A stretch of DNA of 64,000 bases, from positions 186,001 to 250,000 of the forward strand of contig NW_026516700.1 in assembly GCF_025766255.1 (NCBI RefSeq), read 5' to 3'. The position numbers and the translations under genes are program-made. Origin of the DNA: Zychaea mexicana (lineage: Eukaryota > Mucoromycota > Mucoromycetes > Mucorales > Lichtheimiaceae). The notes under the pieces were generated by a model, which was not told the origin of the DNA, did no database searches, and was given only the letters and a program-made list of their open reading frames with translations. Below, piece after piece: positions 45,462 through 58,506 of the stretch (the stretch's first letter is position 1; every line of letters begins with the position of its first letter).

Positions 45462-46841
45462 CACACCCGGCAAAGGATTTTATAAATTAGGAAATAATTT
45501 TGTCTCCGATGGCAAATAACAAATGCTGATTGGCTAATACAGTGCATCCTGAAAAAATGAAGTGGGGGAGGCTCCAAAATTTGAGGTTGGGGGTGCGATT
45601 TAAGGGAATTAAGGGGGGATTTCGGGTCATCTGATCCATCCCCATTTTTCAAACCACACATCTGTCGCACAATCGCTTCAAATTACTCGAAATTTCGCTA
45701 AGTCATCACCCTCTGGCAAACCTGTCAAGCTGCCAGTTTTTTTTTCGCGAGTATCTTAATTTGCAAACATTGCAATAGTTGCGAGTAAAATGCGGGTTCG
45801 AAGAAAATCTTCCCATGAACGTGTTTTGTGTTTGATGTGACATTTTGCTTAAGAGAAGTAAGAATTGAGGAAGAGCATATTTGGCATAAGCTGCTCTTTA
45901 TATATTGTTCTGATTCGCCAAGACGAAGAGGAACAACTCCGATATATTATTAGGCAGCAACACGTACGCGTAATCTGACTCAGCAAGCTTTTCTTCTTGG
46001 CTTTTTTCTTCTTGGTCTGGCATGCGTAATTCCTCTGAAGCATTGAACATAACTTATTATTCTTAATCTCAGAGACTTCAACACTTCTTGGTATGCATAT
46101 TAATACTGATCTCCTTAGATTAATATAGGATGTTTAACAATTGCTAAATATAAAGGTAATGTGTCAGCGTTAGATGGTTGATTAACAATGTACTAAAAGT
46201 ATTACATTATTGAAGACGAAATGAGTCAGGTAAGTCCATCAAAGTTAAAGGTTAGTATAAAATCATAGTATTATCAACATTAATACTATTAGCTTATGCT
46301 CTAAACGCTTAAAGAAGAGTGTACACTGCTGGTAAGTTAAAGGCTCCTTTTGTTGTGTTGCTGCTATGCAATATTTTTTCCTCTCCAAGTGTGCTGCTGT
46401 CTGTTTGTAGGGCTATCTTAACAAATGACGAGAAACTCTTGAACGGTAAGCATGTCATTTTTCTATGTGTGTCTTTTGATTTCGAATACTGACTCAAACA
46501 CGTTATAAAAACGATAAATTGCAGAAACCCACTGATGTCCCAGGATAGAATCCCAGGATTGGAACAAGCAAAACGAATCTCGCTGTGCTTTTTTTGCTTC
46601 AGGATGAATTGCGATAGTATTATTGCTTTTTGTAAATTCAATCAAATAAAAAAATTTTTTAAAACGAATACTCCTGATTTCCATCGTTGATACATTTGCG
46701 TGCAACCCCCCACCCCACCATCACATTTTTGGGCTGGTGAGTGCTGGTACTTGCTCATCCATAAAAGGCAATTTTAGTGAACCTGCATGAGTCTAACCAT
46801 ATAAAGTGTTTCCAATTCTGAAAAGTTCTTGCCCGGGTGTG
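45462..46841. mobile_element. DNA transposon, 1380 bp, CACACCCGG ends, TA duplication (copy B only)
   Basis: The left end reads CACACCCGGCAAAG and the right end in reverse complement CACACCCGGGCAAG. TA lies on both sides (45460-45461 and 46842-46843). Copy A has the uninterrupted site CAACTAGTATATAAT with a single TA at about 21891. The interior has several short open frames but no transposase motif, so it is probably non-autonomous. The end sequence differs from the CAGT family elsewhere in the window, so this is a separate family. Confidence 0.88.
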
Positions 46842-47966
46842 TAGTATATAATATAATGTGAATTCATACCTAGCATTCCTTTCTTACCAATTATTTTTAT
46901 ATATACACAAAATTCAATTTTTTGTACAATTTGGATTTTTACAGCCAATAAGTTTCTTACAGCCAATAGTATTATCTAATATCTAATTGGAGTTAGATGT
47001 CCCCCATTGATTTCTGGCCTGGTGCGTACATATGAGGAGATCATTCAAATCAATGAAAATTGTTAAGTAAACAAAAACACGGGAACTAGATGAATGAAAA
47101 ACGACAACATTGCAATAAAGCATATACATACCATCGTAGGCGACGTTCCCCAGAGCTCAATAAAGGTCTCAGGATCAAGTCTATGACTAATGGTATCAGG
47201 TCATGCTCCCCTAATGGCTCCTTCAAACGCAGTTTGGGAAAATCTTCTAGGCTGGTATGGTTCAAAGTTAATAGATGAATATTAATTAGTACACATTGTC
47301 ACAGCGATAGGCGATTCATACAGCGATACCCTTTTCACTTACATGTTCAACCAGACACGGATAGTTCTGTAATGGAACGTCCTTGGTTGGTAACCGCATA
47401 TTTTCTTGTTCAGTTCTGTAATGACTGTGTCAGCATTACAGTAAGGTAGATCCAGTGGCTTTTCAGAATAGAAATAATAGAAAAAAAGTATGAGGACTTG
47501 TGATTATGCTTTTAGTGCTAATCAATCATGTTGCCTCTACTCACTTTAAGAATAGCGGCAATGGATGTCATGAACGACTGATCAAACGTATTGAACATAG
47601 AGCAATGGTTCTCTAATACGCGCATGTGCGTCTGCTGGAGTACTTGTTCGCCAATTATATCTTTTTGAATGGTAGAGAATTGGTTCGCCTTCAGTAAAAG
47701 AACGTGATTTAAGCCACTATGTACATCTGTTATTTTAGTGAGTGTAAAACAACCCTTAAGCATCCCAGTGTATATATAACAAGGTACTTACACAAGTTCA
47801 GTGACATGCGAATTGTAGGAGAACTTTATCAATCTTGTGAGAGCCTTGACATGGGACTTGTACAGTCAACCCCCATTAACGTCAACCCCAATAACGTCAA
47901 CCCCAATAACGTCAACCCCCGATAGCACCAACAGATTCGCTGGTAACCTTCTAAAGTTAGCAGTTA

Positions 47967-49228
47967 TTATCTGAAAATGGATTCAATTCATTAAAGGCTT
48001 ATGGAGCAAATGCTTTTGGATTAAATAAATTATCTATTACCAAAAGATTAGAATGGGTTGATCAACATTTTTTAGAAATCTTAGATTTAAATTCAGGATT
48101 ATGGAGAAAAGCTGATGAACCTATGTTATTTTTAGCTTTTTGTTTTGAGTTACAAGGTTATAATAAGGATCCATTAAACTTTATTTCTAGATTACCAATT
48201 TATTTAGATGCAACATGTAATGGTGTATAACATTTAGCTGCAATGATTTCTGATTTTGATCTAGCTAGTAAAGTTAATTTAGTTGAATCTGATATGAAAG
48301 ATGATCCTAATGATCTTTATAGTTTAATATTAAATCCTATTAATGAAGAAATTAAGAAAATAGAGGAATATGATTTAGAGTATGCCAGATTAAAGGGTTT
48401 AGTATAAAATAGAAAGATTGTAAAAAGAAGTTTAATAACTATTTCATATAGAGTTAAGATTAAAGGAATTTATGATCAATTAATTCAAGATCATTTTTCT
48501 ATATATAAAAAAATTGATGGGAAAATGTTTTATAAACCTAAAGATGAGAATAAATTAACTTTAATTACAAGTAAAGAATTAATGTTATTAGCTAAATTTA
48601 TTCATAAATCATTATATGTTGTACATCCTAAATTAAATGAATTATCTAACTATTTTAATAATATGGTTTTATTAATATTTAATTTAAACTTCCTATTGTT
48701 TGGATTACTCCTTCAGGATTATTAATTAGTCAAAAATATGTGAAACTCACATCTATAACATTATCTACTAAAGTTTTAGGTAAAACTAAGAGAATTCTTG
48801 TAAAAAGTCCTATTAAAGAAAAAATTAATAAAATTAAACAAGTAAATGCATTTATTCCTAATTTTGTACATTCAATGGATGGAAGTCATGTAGCGTTATT
48901 AATTAAAGAAATTTTATCTAAAGAAAAAAATATAAATATCTTAACTGTACATGATTGTTTTGCTACAAATGCTAATGATGTATATATTCTTTAAAACATG
49001 GTTAAAATAAGTTTTATTAGAATTTATAGTAATGATGAATTTATTAACAATTTTCACAAATTTGTCTTAGATTATATTAGTAAAAATTACTTAATTAATA
49101 TTGATAAAACTTTAGTGATTGATAATAATAATAATGTTTATAATATTCCCCATAAACCAGAATTTAAGAAAACATTAAACTTAACAATACAATTAATGAA
49201 ACAACTTATTTTATTAATTAAATATTAA
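47967..49228 (+). pseudogene. Phage-type RNA polymerase remnant (copy B)
   Basis: Same fragment as 22995-24256. Here the first catalytic Asp is kept (GAT at 48207-48209, before GCAACATGT), but seven codons on, Gln has become a TAA stop (48228-48230). The Trp lost in copy A is kept (TGG at 48701-48703). The TAA after GLV and the frameshift near 48690 are shared, so the gene was already dead before duplication and then decayed separately in each copy. Confidence 0.85.
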
Positions 49229-49602
49229 ATTAATAAAAGACAAATATGTTTTTTTCCTCATTATCTAGATAATAAATGGAGATAGGGGTTTTTTTATGGT
49301 ATACGTATCGAAGAAGGATAGTTTAAAGTGGTAAAAATAATCTGTTTATAAAACATAAAGATAATCCTATAATTTTAAATTCCCTTTTTATAAAATAAAG
49401 GTAACAAGGAGCCTCTAATCCCACCCCTAGTTTCTAATAATTTAAAATCTTTATTTTATTTATCAATTTCATTAAATACTATTAAAAGTAATATATAAAT
49501 TGTATTTAATTACAAAAAAAGGAACAAAATATTTCATAAAATATTATGTTCCATAAAAACATTAATAAATTTATTATTAACAGTTTTTTATTAAAATTGT
49601 AT

Positions 49603-51173
49603 TTATTCATTAATAATTAAAGGTGCTGTACTAACCCATTCACTATTTATAAACACTTTTTTTCGTTTGTTAAAATTAGATGATAATCTTATCTCTATAT
49701 TTCTAATTTGAATATTAGCTGTATATAGATTTTTAAACCATTTCATTTTATATTTAGTAATAGAAATACCTGCAGCAAGTTTATTAAAATCTTGAAGTGT
49801 TAAATCAGACCCAATAGTTCTTGCTTTAATAATTATATCACTATTATATTTATCAACTAAATATATTTTAGGACCTACATATAAACCATTAAAATTAGAT
49901 TATTCTAATTTTAATTGTCCTAATTCTGCTCCTACATATTCAGAAGGTAAAGCTTTATCTACAATTAAAGAATCTGTATCTGTTTAATAATATGTATACC
50001 CTTTTAAATGCATTAATTTATTCATATACATTCATGAATAGGTTGTAATTGCTGCTGCAATAGGAATAGATTATGAAACAGTTCTTTTTAAAGAATCATA
50101 TTTTAGAAGTTCATTATCAAAACCTTGTTCAGATAATTCACATAAATTTTGATCAGGAGTAATATTATATCTAACTAAATGTTTGTTTTAGGTAATTCAA
50201 AAATAGTATTAACAATATAGGAAATTAATAATTTATCCATTTCTTCTTTATTTATTAAATCATCCCTATTCTTCCAAATAATGAATTTAATAATAATTTA
50301 TAAACTTCTCGTAATGGACCTTCTGATCTTTGTTTATGGAAATAACAAGTTAGGATATAATTTATAGAGACATTTATACCTCTATCAAATTGATAACTAT
50401 ATAAAACATTAATTTCATAATTAAATTCTTTAGATTGTTTTAATTCTTCAGAAAAATACCATCCTTTCCATGATCCTAAAGGACAATGCATTTTTTCATT
50501 ATCTCTGTAAGGTAAAGTAGGAATAAATAAATTATCTGGTGTTTTAATTTCAGCATAAACAAAACCAAAGTAATCATCTAAATTTGTATTACTACTAAAT
50601 CTTAGTTTTCCAATAGGCATATCATTTAACATTGAGAAAGATATAATGAATTTACAACGTATTGATATAAATTAGATCCTTTAGGATTAAATACATCAAC
50701 TCTCCCACCATAGAAACTCTTTCAAATATCATCATGAGCTCTTCCTTGTACTTTATAAATGTTATGTTTCATAAAGTTAGTAGTAAAAATATTTAGTGCT
50801 AATCCCGAAATTGTAATAGATTTAGTAGTATTTAGTCTAAATTCATTATAAATTAATTTACTTATTTCATCTAAGATTTGATATAAACATAATAAATCTT
50901 TTTCTAGATAATAATTAGTTTTATCTCTTAAAGACTAATTAGCATTAATTAATTTTTTATAATCATTAATATTAAAATCTTTATCAAACATATAATATTC
51001 ATAATGAGGAATTGTTCTAACATATTCTAAATTATTCTTATTTACAAAATCATATAGAAAAACTCCTTTTTGTGTTTCATTATTAAAAGCTTTACCTAAT
51101 TTTTTTAAACTACTTGGTAAGAAATTTAGAGAATCTAACAATGTAATACTAATAAGATTTTGCCTATTCTCTA
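49603..51173 (-). pseudogene. Protein-primed B-family DNA polymerase remnant (copy B)
   Basis: Same fragment as 24629-26592 without the MITE. Motif B (LLLNSLFGRIG) and motif C (TDTDS) are present. The frame from motif B upstream through PLGSWKGWYF to MLNDMPIGKL is open for 125 codons (50255-50632), because the TAA seen in copy A near 25752 is CAA here. Copy B has lost one T in the run near 50190, and one A near 50639, relative to A. Shared stops remain. Confidence 0.82.
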
Positions 51174-52538
51174 CCCCCGAGGATCGTCAACCCTCAATAT
51201 GGTCAATACTTTTGCTGGTAACCTGAGGGTTGACGTTAACAGGGGTCGACTGTATGCGTAAAACTTAACAGCAATGTCGTCATTTGACCTTAGCGGTTCT
51301 CCTATGTCGAGTTCGCTTGCTGCGATTCTAATAACGTTTGGCTCAGGTAAAGTCTGATATGACTTAAAATAGATGATACCATCTTTTAGTCAAATATTAT
51401 AAAGAAGTAAATGATGATCAAACAACAAAAATAAGAAAGTAACCTCTTCGTCAAACACCTGCTCCTCCTATCAAAGATAAGATCATTGAAAGTTTAGATC
51501 ACATCTGCTGGGTCAAGGTTTTTTCAATGTTTTGACCTACCTTGTCCTTGCTTGAGAATATTCAGTAACCGGATCATCGACTAATTGTCGTTTTGCTCGC
51601 TCCTTATCAACATTTTCTTTACAATGTGAACCATCGTCAACGTCATTAGCTCCAGGTTTTATTAAGTTCTAAGTTTTAAAACTGAAAGTAGATACATACC
51701 TTCTTCTGCTGGACGCTTTTTCGCTGACTGTGGTCCTACCGAGCTTGATGGTTGTGTATATGTTTCTGAGGATGTTGACAGTTCTGGGCATGCAGGTGGT
51801 CCTCTAGTAGTCGATGAGTTTGTTGTTTTGACAATGGATGTTTGTGCTACTCCGACGAATCCATTATTATTAGGTGCATATAATACAAGTGCTGTGTTAT
51901 CCGCTTGGCTGCTGGTTTCAACTGTATCATTCTACACTCATTGATTACAAAAAAGAGAGCCTGGTTAAATAAATGACCAACACAAAACTGAAAAGGAAGA
52001 TTAACATTTGTTGGGCCTCTTTCTTTCTGCAAACGATGTAGCCGACAACTTCACATGGAAGATCGCATGAGCGTAACCACTTCAAGTCATCAATGAATTC
52101 TAATCGAATTAGTCTCTTCTCTTTATCCATTGGAAACTGTCTTGAGTATGCCTCCAGGTTCCATTCCAACAACGGGCGGTTAGAGAAGAAATTACGCGTG
52201 CCTTGTGCTTCGAGTTCAAATGTGCAGGTTGCGAAATGCTTAGGAGGTTTAACGGGTTTCATATGTAAGGCTGAAATGTGTGGGTGGGAGAAAAGGGTTA
52301 TGTGTAGCGTTGGTGAACACAGAAGGTTGAAGTGTGAGAGTGTGCGGGTGAAGGACTTTGAAACGGCGACTTTTACCAAAGCCCATTTAATGCAACTACA
52401 CCTGCGCTGATACTCTCACTCATTTTCTACATGCTTGTCCTATCAATGTGCTATTTGGTACACTATCTGGTCGGACTTATTTCTTTTCTCTCCTACGACT
52501 CTACAAGTTCATCATGCACTCTTTTCACTGAGCTTTCC

Positions 52539-52730
52539 CTATAATCCTTCTGCAGTCAGCAGCCATATGACCATTTCTTGTATTCTCCACATCTGTGGTC
52601 CACCCGCTGGCGCCATGTTTTTGATCAAGTCCCCTTTAACCACAATCGCATTTGCAGTAATATCCATTTTCTCATCACCAACAACCGCCCTTTCATCAAC
52701 TATGAACCACCCTAGCACTTCTGCATCCAT
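52539..52730 (-). CDS. Hypothetical exon or small protein (copy B)
   Basis: Counterpart of 27958-28149, with Met for Ile in the DLIKNMAPAGG segment. Possibly the first exon of the gene starting at 52262; no strong donor seen. Confidence 0.3.
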   Translation of the reverse strand: MDAEVLGWFIVDERAVVGDEKMDITANAIVVKGDLIKNMAPAGGPQMWRIQEMVIWLLTAEGL

Positions 52731-53242
52731 ATTACATTCCAAAAAAAAAATGAAACCACAAAAAAAAAACAAAATCAATCAGTACCCTGTCTCCAAAGTA
52801 TTACGCACCCCTCTTGCACCAGGTCCAACCATCTGTCTCGTCGTCGTCCAGAGTTACTCTTAGTTATTTCGTACTTAGTCTCCAGTCTCATTACACCATC
52901 CATTCTCTTGTCTATATCTCTTTCACTCCCCAATACATATAGGCAAATAAAAATTGACCCACAGTCACCTACAAAAAAAGGTAACTACACCTGCGAATTT
53001 TTGGGAATAGGAAGAGTGCTACATACAAAAAATAGTAGCACTTGACGTATTATATAAACTAGCGTTGAAACCAAGAAAAACGACATATAGCTATTTAATA
53101 CAGACAGCTGGTTCTGTTATAGAGGAGTTGTTGATAACAAACAACTAAGCAGTAAATATTCCGTGCCTTACAAAATTCGAACATGCACGACTCATGACTT
53201 GAGTCTCTTTTTCGGTGCTTTTATACCCGCCGTCAGTGACAC

Positions 53243-55670
53243 TAAAAATTTGAGCAGTCCTGGCTTGCTTTTATTATTACGTTGGCATTCCCACATCGCC
53301 CATTCCTGTTGCGTTGACGACAAGCAGTTTCAGACTGCCGAGATGTATGCGGATACTTATAGAATTTAAGGCAAGTATTTTCTCTACCTGTTTCAGAGAA
53401 ATGTTTTAAAAGACATCGGCAAAACACAACTTGGCCGCAAGGTGACAAAAGTGTCCCGCTTTGCCAAAGGACTCTGTAAGGCATTGCCATACACTGTTGT
53501 GAGCAGTTCTGTGAAACTGGCATCTATCCTATGATGTGACAAAGGCCCCCTTCAGGTGGTGGGAAACACCTTGTTGTTTCCTGTTGTCTGAACACGGCTG
53601 TTTCGCGAACTGTGAGATGTCTGTGGTGAAGGACATGGCTTGGCCGCAAGGTGACAAAAGTGTCCCGCTTTGCCAAAGGACTCTGTAAGGCATTGCCATA
53701 CACTGCCATGAGTAGTTCTGTGAAACTGGTATCTATCTTATGATGTGACAAAGGCCCCCTTCAGGTGGTGGGAAACACCTTGTTGTTTCCTGTTGTCTGA
53801 ACACGGCTGTTTCGCGAACTGTCCTTGCCTTCACCATTGGTATACAGCATTACATGAAATGATATTAATTGATTTCGTGGCAAGCCATTGTATTGTGCTA
53901 TAAGACAAAATATGATTATAGGGAATCCTGCATAATGTCTCTTATCGTGATAGTAGTAGATAAGTACAATCTTTTTTTTCCAAAGCTTTCATAAATCTAT
54001 ACTAACAATCTGGCCTAACAACCGCTCAAATAGGGTCCCGTATACTCGAAGAAAACAAGTTGTGACAACCTTTACGACAGATGAGGTGAGCTGAGAAAAA
54101 AGAGGAGAGAGCAATTGTAAATTGGTCGTGTATTCACTTTCTATCACTCCTCGATGCATCGAAATAAGGATACTGCCCTTACAAATGCTACCACTATTAG
54201 TTCATAAAGACAAGGATAGCAACGGTTGAGAAACGAGACTAAGCACGACAATTGGGTAACAGATGGAAGGAAATACTCGGATGGCTGGCATGTTCGATTA
54301 CTGAAACTATGCTGAAGATTGGGAAAACTGTTAACGAATCATTAACCACCGGAAGCCAGCACATAAACTAGTATAATCAGCAATAACATATTTCTAACTG
54401 TAGGGGTCCTGCTTGTGAATGTCGCTCGTAGTATAGTCTTCCCCCTGTTGTGATGTATATATCTGATCAATCAACAAGTATCGTTTCTTAGAAAGAGATT
54501 CCAGCGCGACCTTACCCCTTTATTGTTCTATTGTGTATTTTTGTATCGGCTATCTAGCAACCCAAGGATTGGATCCTGGTATAGTTCGGTATTCTCTCTT
54601 CCATTATCAAGTAGTTTGTTGTTGTTTTATTTCATCCACTGTTCTTGCAATATCCGACTATAACTTTGGCCGTTCCCAGGTTTTCAATTTTTGAAAACTC
54701 AGATAGGTGGAGGGAAGCAGGCACAGCATGAAGAGACTTGAAAAAAAAATGAGTGCAGCAGTATATATTTCGTCCGCCAGTAAACACAAAAAAAGCATTG
54801 TAACATGGTGTGCCGTCATCTTGAGGCAAGGTAATTTTATAAGTGCAGGTGTGTATTGTAAAGCGCAAAGAGAATGCGGGAGCGGCAGCAAAAATACACA
54901 GGGGGAGCAAAGAAAGAGAAGAGCGCGATTTTATTTTCTTACTATTACGATTTTGCAATCGAAATAAGCATCTGCAACTTTATACTAATGGTCACTGTCA
55001 AAACGTCTTCAAATCAATTCCAATAGACACAATTGTAACAGCGATTCGAAATGAAGTTTGATTCAGTGCGTGATCATAATAAATGCGGTGAAATGATGGT
55101 AAGATCGAGCGTGTATATTATATATATATGTGTGTGTGTGTGCGTGCGCGTGCGTGTTTGTTTGTATAGCATTGCGGTCAAAACGAAGGCCTTCTTGTCT
55201 TTGTTCCTGCCGCAAACGCACACGATCTGTTTGCCGATTCCTCTTATCATCGATGACGATGCTTCTACCTTCAACAATTCAAACGGCGTTGGCCTTGATG
55301 GATGACGAAAAACATACAAGTCTTGTTACGAAGTGTTGGTACGCGATGCGCAAATGCTTAAACAATACTCGTTTTCATATCTCGCATATAAAAACAAACG
55401 ATGTCCAATCCGTTTGGCATTCGCCATCTCAAGAAATGGTCAAGGCTTATTTATTGTAATTTACAATGTTGATGGTAAGTGCTGCAGGTGTTTGCTAGTG
55501 TAGTGGCAAGTTTCTATAACAATAAATGGTGCATACGTATATATCGTTACTACTGCTCCTTGTTCTTTGATACTGCCTCTGTGGGTGTGGTTTATGGATA
55601 GGCAGGTTTTATAAAGGAATGGGCAGGATGGACGTCAATTATGCTGTTGAGCGGTCTATGTTATGTTAGA
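53243..55670. repeat. Palindrome, left arm
   Basis: Reads as the reverse complement of 56106-58506 with very few differences. The first 1.1 kb is the end of repeat copy B; the rest (54352-55670) is found only in the palindrome. It holds CA/TG microsatellites (55120-55165) and open frames with no recognisable domain. The frame ending VKAYLL at 55459 is the most protein-like after the microsatellite. Confidence 0.93.
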
Positions 55671-56105
55671 TACTGAATTTGCCTAATAGCGCCGGAAACG
55701 CACTCACTTGAGGATTTGTATCAATGGTTGGACAGAAGAAAGACAGATGAAACTGCATACAGTGGTCGAATTTAATAAACAGTTGATAGTATATGAAGAA
55801 ACATATAATGATGTAGTGGTTGGATAGCTCTATTTAAAGGGCTTTATATAGCATCAAAGTGGCAAAAAACCAGTGGTCCTAAATGGGATGTGTGGTATTG
55901 TGGATCATTTGTTATGTCAGGTTATTAAGACAGCAATACAGACTATGTTCTACACGTCCCTTCTTCCTGATTCCTAATCTTATAGCTACATCTCGAAATC
56001 TCAAACATGAGCAACACCCCAAACGTTTCTACTACTACTACTACTACTACTACCTTTGAGTTTTAATCTCGGCCAACCTTGCCAGGCACACCTAAAAGTG
56101 TAATC
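55671..56105. other. Palindrome spacer
   Basis: A 435-bp non-repeated centre between the arms. It has a (CTA)9-like tract at about 56027-56053 and no coding sequence that I recognise. Confidence 0.8.
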
Positions 56106-58506
56106 TCTAACATTACATAGACCGCTCAACAGCATAATTGACGTACATCCTGCCCATTCCTTTATAAAACCTGCCTATCCATAAACCACACCCACAGAGG
56201 CAGTATCAAAGAACAAGGAGCAGTAGTAACGATATATACGTATGCACCATTTATTGTTATAGAAACTTGCCACTACACTAGCAAACACCTGCAGCACTTA
56301 CCATCAACATTGTAAATTACAATAAATAAGCCTTGACCATTTCTTGAGATGGCGAATGCCAAACGGATTGGACATCGTTTGTTTTTATATGCGAGATATG
56401 AAAACGAGTATTGTTTAAGCATTTGCGCATCGCGTACCAACACTTCGTAACAAGACTTGTATGTTTTTCGTCATCCATCAAGGCCAACGCCGTTTGAATT
56501 GTTGAAGGTAGAAGCATCGTCATCGATGATAAGAGGAATCGGCAAACAGATCGTGTGCGTTTGCGGCAGGAACAAAGACAAGAAGGCCTTCGTTTTGACC
56601 GCAATGCTATACAAACAAACACGCACGCGCACGCACACACACACACATATATATATAATATACACGCTCGATCTTACCATCATTTCACCGCATTTATTAT
56701 GATCACGCACTGAATCAAACTTCATTTCGAATCGCTGTTACAATTGTGTCTATTGGAATTGATTTGAAGACGTTTTGACAGTGACCATTAGTATAAAGTT
56801 GCAGATGCTTATTTCGATTGCAAAATCGTAATAGTAAGAAAATAAAATCGCGCTCTTCTCTTTCTTTGCTCCCCCTGTGTATTTTTGCTGCCGCTCCCGC
56901 ATTCTCTTTGCGCTTTACAATACACACCTGCACTTATAAAATTACCTTGCCTCAAGATGACGGCACACCATGTTACAATGCTTTTTTTGTGTTTACTGGC
57001 GGACGAAATATATACTGCTGCACTCATTTTTTTTTCAAGTCTCTTCATGCTGTGCCTGCTTCCCTCCACCTATCTGAGTTTTCAAAAATTGAAAACCTGG
57101 GAACGGCCAAAGTTATAGTCGGATATTGCAAGAACAGTGGATGAAATAAAACAACAACAAACTACTTGATAATGGAAGAGAGAATACCGAACTATACCAG
57201 GATCCAATCCTTGGGTTGCTAGATAGCCGATACAAAAATACACAATAGAACAATAAAGGGGTAAGGTCGCGCTGGAATCTCTTTCTAAGAAACGATACTT
57301 GTTGATTGATCAGATATATACATCACAACAGGGGGAAGACTATACTACGAGCGACATTCACAAGCAGGACCCCTACAGTTAGAAATATGTTATTGCTGAT
57401 TATACTAGTTTATGTGCTGGCTTCCGGTGGTTAATGATTCGTTAACAGTTTTCCCAATCTTCAGCATAGTTTCAGTAATCGAACATGCCAGCCATCCGAG
57501 TATTTCCTTCCATCTGTTACCCAATTGTCGTGCTTAGTCTCGTTTCTCAACCGTTGCTATCCTTGTCTTTATGAACTAATAGTGGTAGCATTTGTAAGGG
57601 CAGTATCCTTATTTCGATGCATCGAGGAGTGATAGAAAGTGAATACACGACCAATTTACAATTGCTCTCTCCTCTTTTTTCTCAGCTCACCTCATCTGTC
57701 GTAAAGGTTGTCACAACTTGTTTTCTTCGAGTATACGGGACCCTATTTGAGCGGTTGTTAGGCCAGATTGTTAGTATAGATTTATGAAAGCTTTGGAAAA
57801 AAAAGATTGTACTTATCTACTACTATCACGATAAGAGACATTATGCAGGATTCCCTATAATCATATTTTGTCTTATAGCACAATACAATGGCTTGCCACG
57901 AAATCAATTAATATCATTTCATGTAATGCTGTATACCAATGGTGAAGGCAAGGACAGTTCGCGAAACAGCCGTGTTCAGACAACAGGAAACAACAAGGTG
58001 TTTCCCACCACCTGAAGGGGGCCTTTGTCACATCATAAGATAGATACCAGTTTCACAGAACTACTCATGGCAGTGTATGGCAATGCCTTACAGAGTCCTT
58101 TGGCAAAGCGGGACACTTTTGTCAACAGACATCTCACAGTTCGCGAAACAGCCGTGTTCAGACAACAGGAAACAACAAGGTGTTTCCCACCACCTGAAGG
58201 GGGCCTTTGTCACATCATAAGATAGATACCAGTTTCACAGAACTACTCATGGCAGTGTATGGCAATGCCTTACAGAGTCCTTTGGCAAAGCGGGACACTT
58301 TTGTCACCTTGCGGCCAAGTTGTGTTTTGCCGATGTCTTTTAAAACATTTCTCTGAAACAGGTAGAGAAAATACTTGCCTTAAATTCTATAAGTATCCGC
58401 ATACATCTCGGCAGTCTGAAACTGCTTGTCGTCAACGCAACAGGAATGGGCGATGTGGGAATGCCAACGTAATAATAAAAGCAAGCCAGGACTGCTCAAA
58501 TTTTTA
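56106..58506. repeat. Palindrome, right arm
   Basis: Inverted partner of 53243-55670. The clearest difference is a loss of 27 bp between the two 209-bp tandem units (near 58124). At 58506 the match to copy B stops abruptly and MITE-like sequence begins. Confidence 0.93.

Larger units (their letters stand above)
43739..46967. mobile_element. DDE transposon with chromodomain transposase (copy B), itself interrupted
   Basis: Counterpart of 20154-22010, with the same imperfect TTGGCT ends. A younger 1380-bp element is inserted in its 3' non-coding part at 45462-46841. Confidence 0.65.
47863..51252. mobile_element. Transposon shell carrying linear-plasmid DNA (copy B)
   Basis: Counterpart of 22906-26671, flanked by TA (47861-47862 and 51253-51254). 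It lacks the MITE, giving the cleaner view of the plasmid cargo, and has four rather than three subterminal GTCAACCCC units on the left. Confidence 0.8.
43207..52262 (-). pseudogene. Multi-exon gene of an unrecognised family, broken by insertions (copy B)
   Basis: Same exon series as 19622-27681, starting MKPVKPPKHFATC at 52262 and ending DFWEQNH at 43207. It carries the same two insertions (43739-46967 and 47863-51252), so both arose before duplication. Copy B keeps CGA where copy A has a TGA stop in the exon near 51590. The gene is still split by about 3.2 and 3.4 kb of foreign DNA, and the larger insertion is inside an exon, so it is unlikely to make the full protein. The 5' half (52262 to about 51253) and the 3' half could survive as separate transcripts. 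Confidence 0.5.
41332..54351. repeat. Long direct repeat, copy B
   Basis: Counterpart of 17783-29769. Most of the extra length comes from a 1380-bp element at 45462-46841 with its TA, a longer TTG tract at 41400-41436 and one extra 15-bp subterminal unit near 47900. The MITE of copy A is absent. Base differences from copy A, where I compared them (for example 47130-47800 against 22170-22840), are almost all C/T or G/A transitions. The right end AACCACCG runs into GAAGCCAGC, part of the palindrome arm. Confidence 0.9.

Noticed and set aside
55130..55459. 109-codon frame starting MCVCACACVF and its inverted twin
   Set aside because: The N-terminal half is a translated TG/CG microsatellite. The C-terminal 60 residues look more protein-like, but no exon partner was found.
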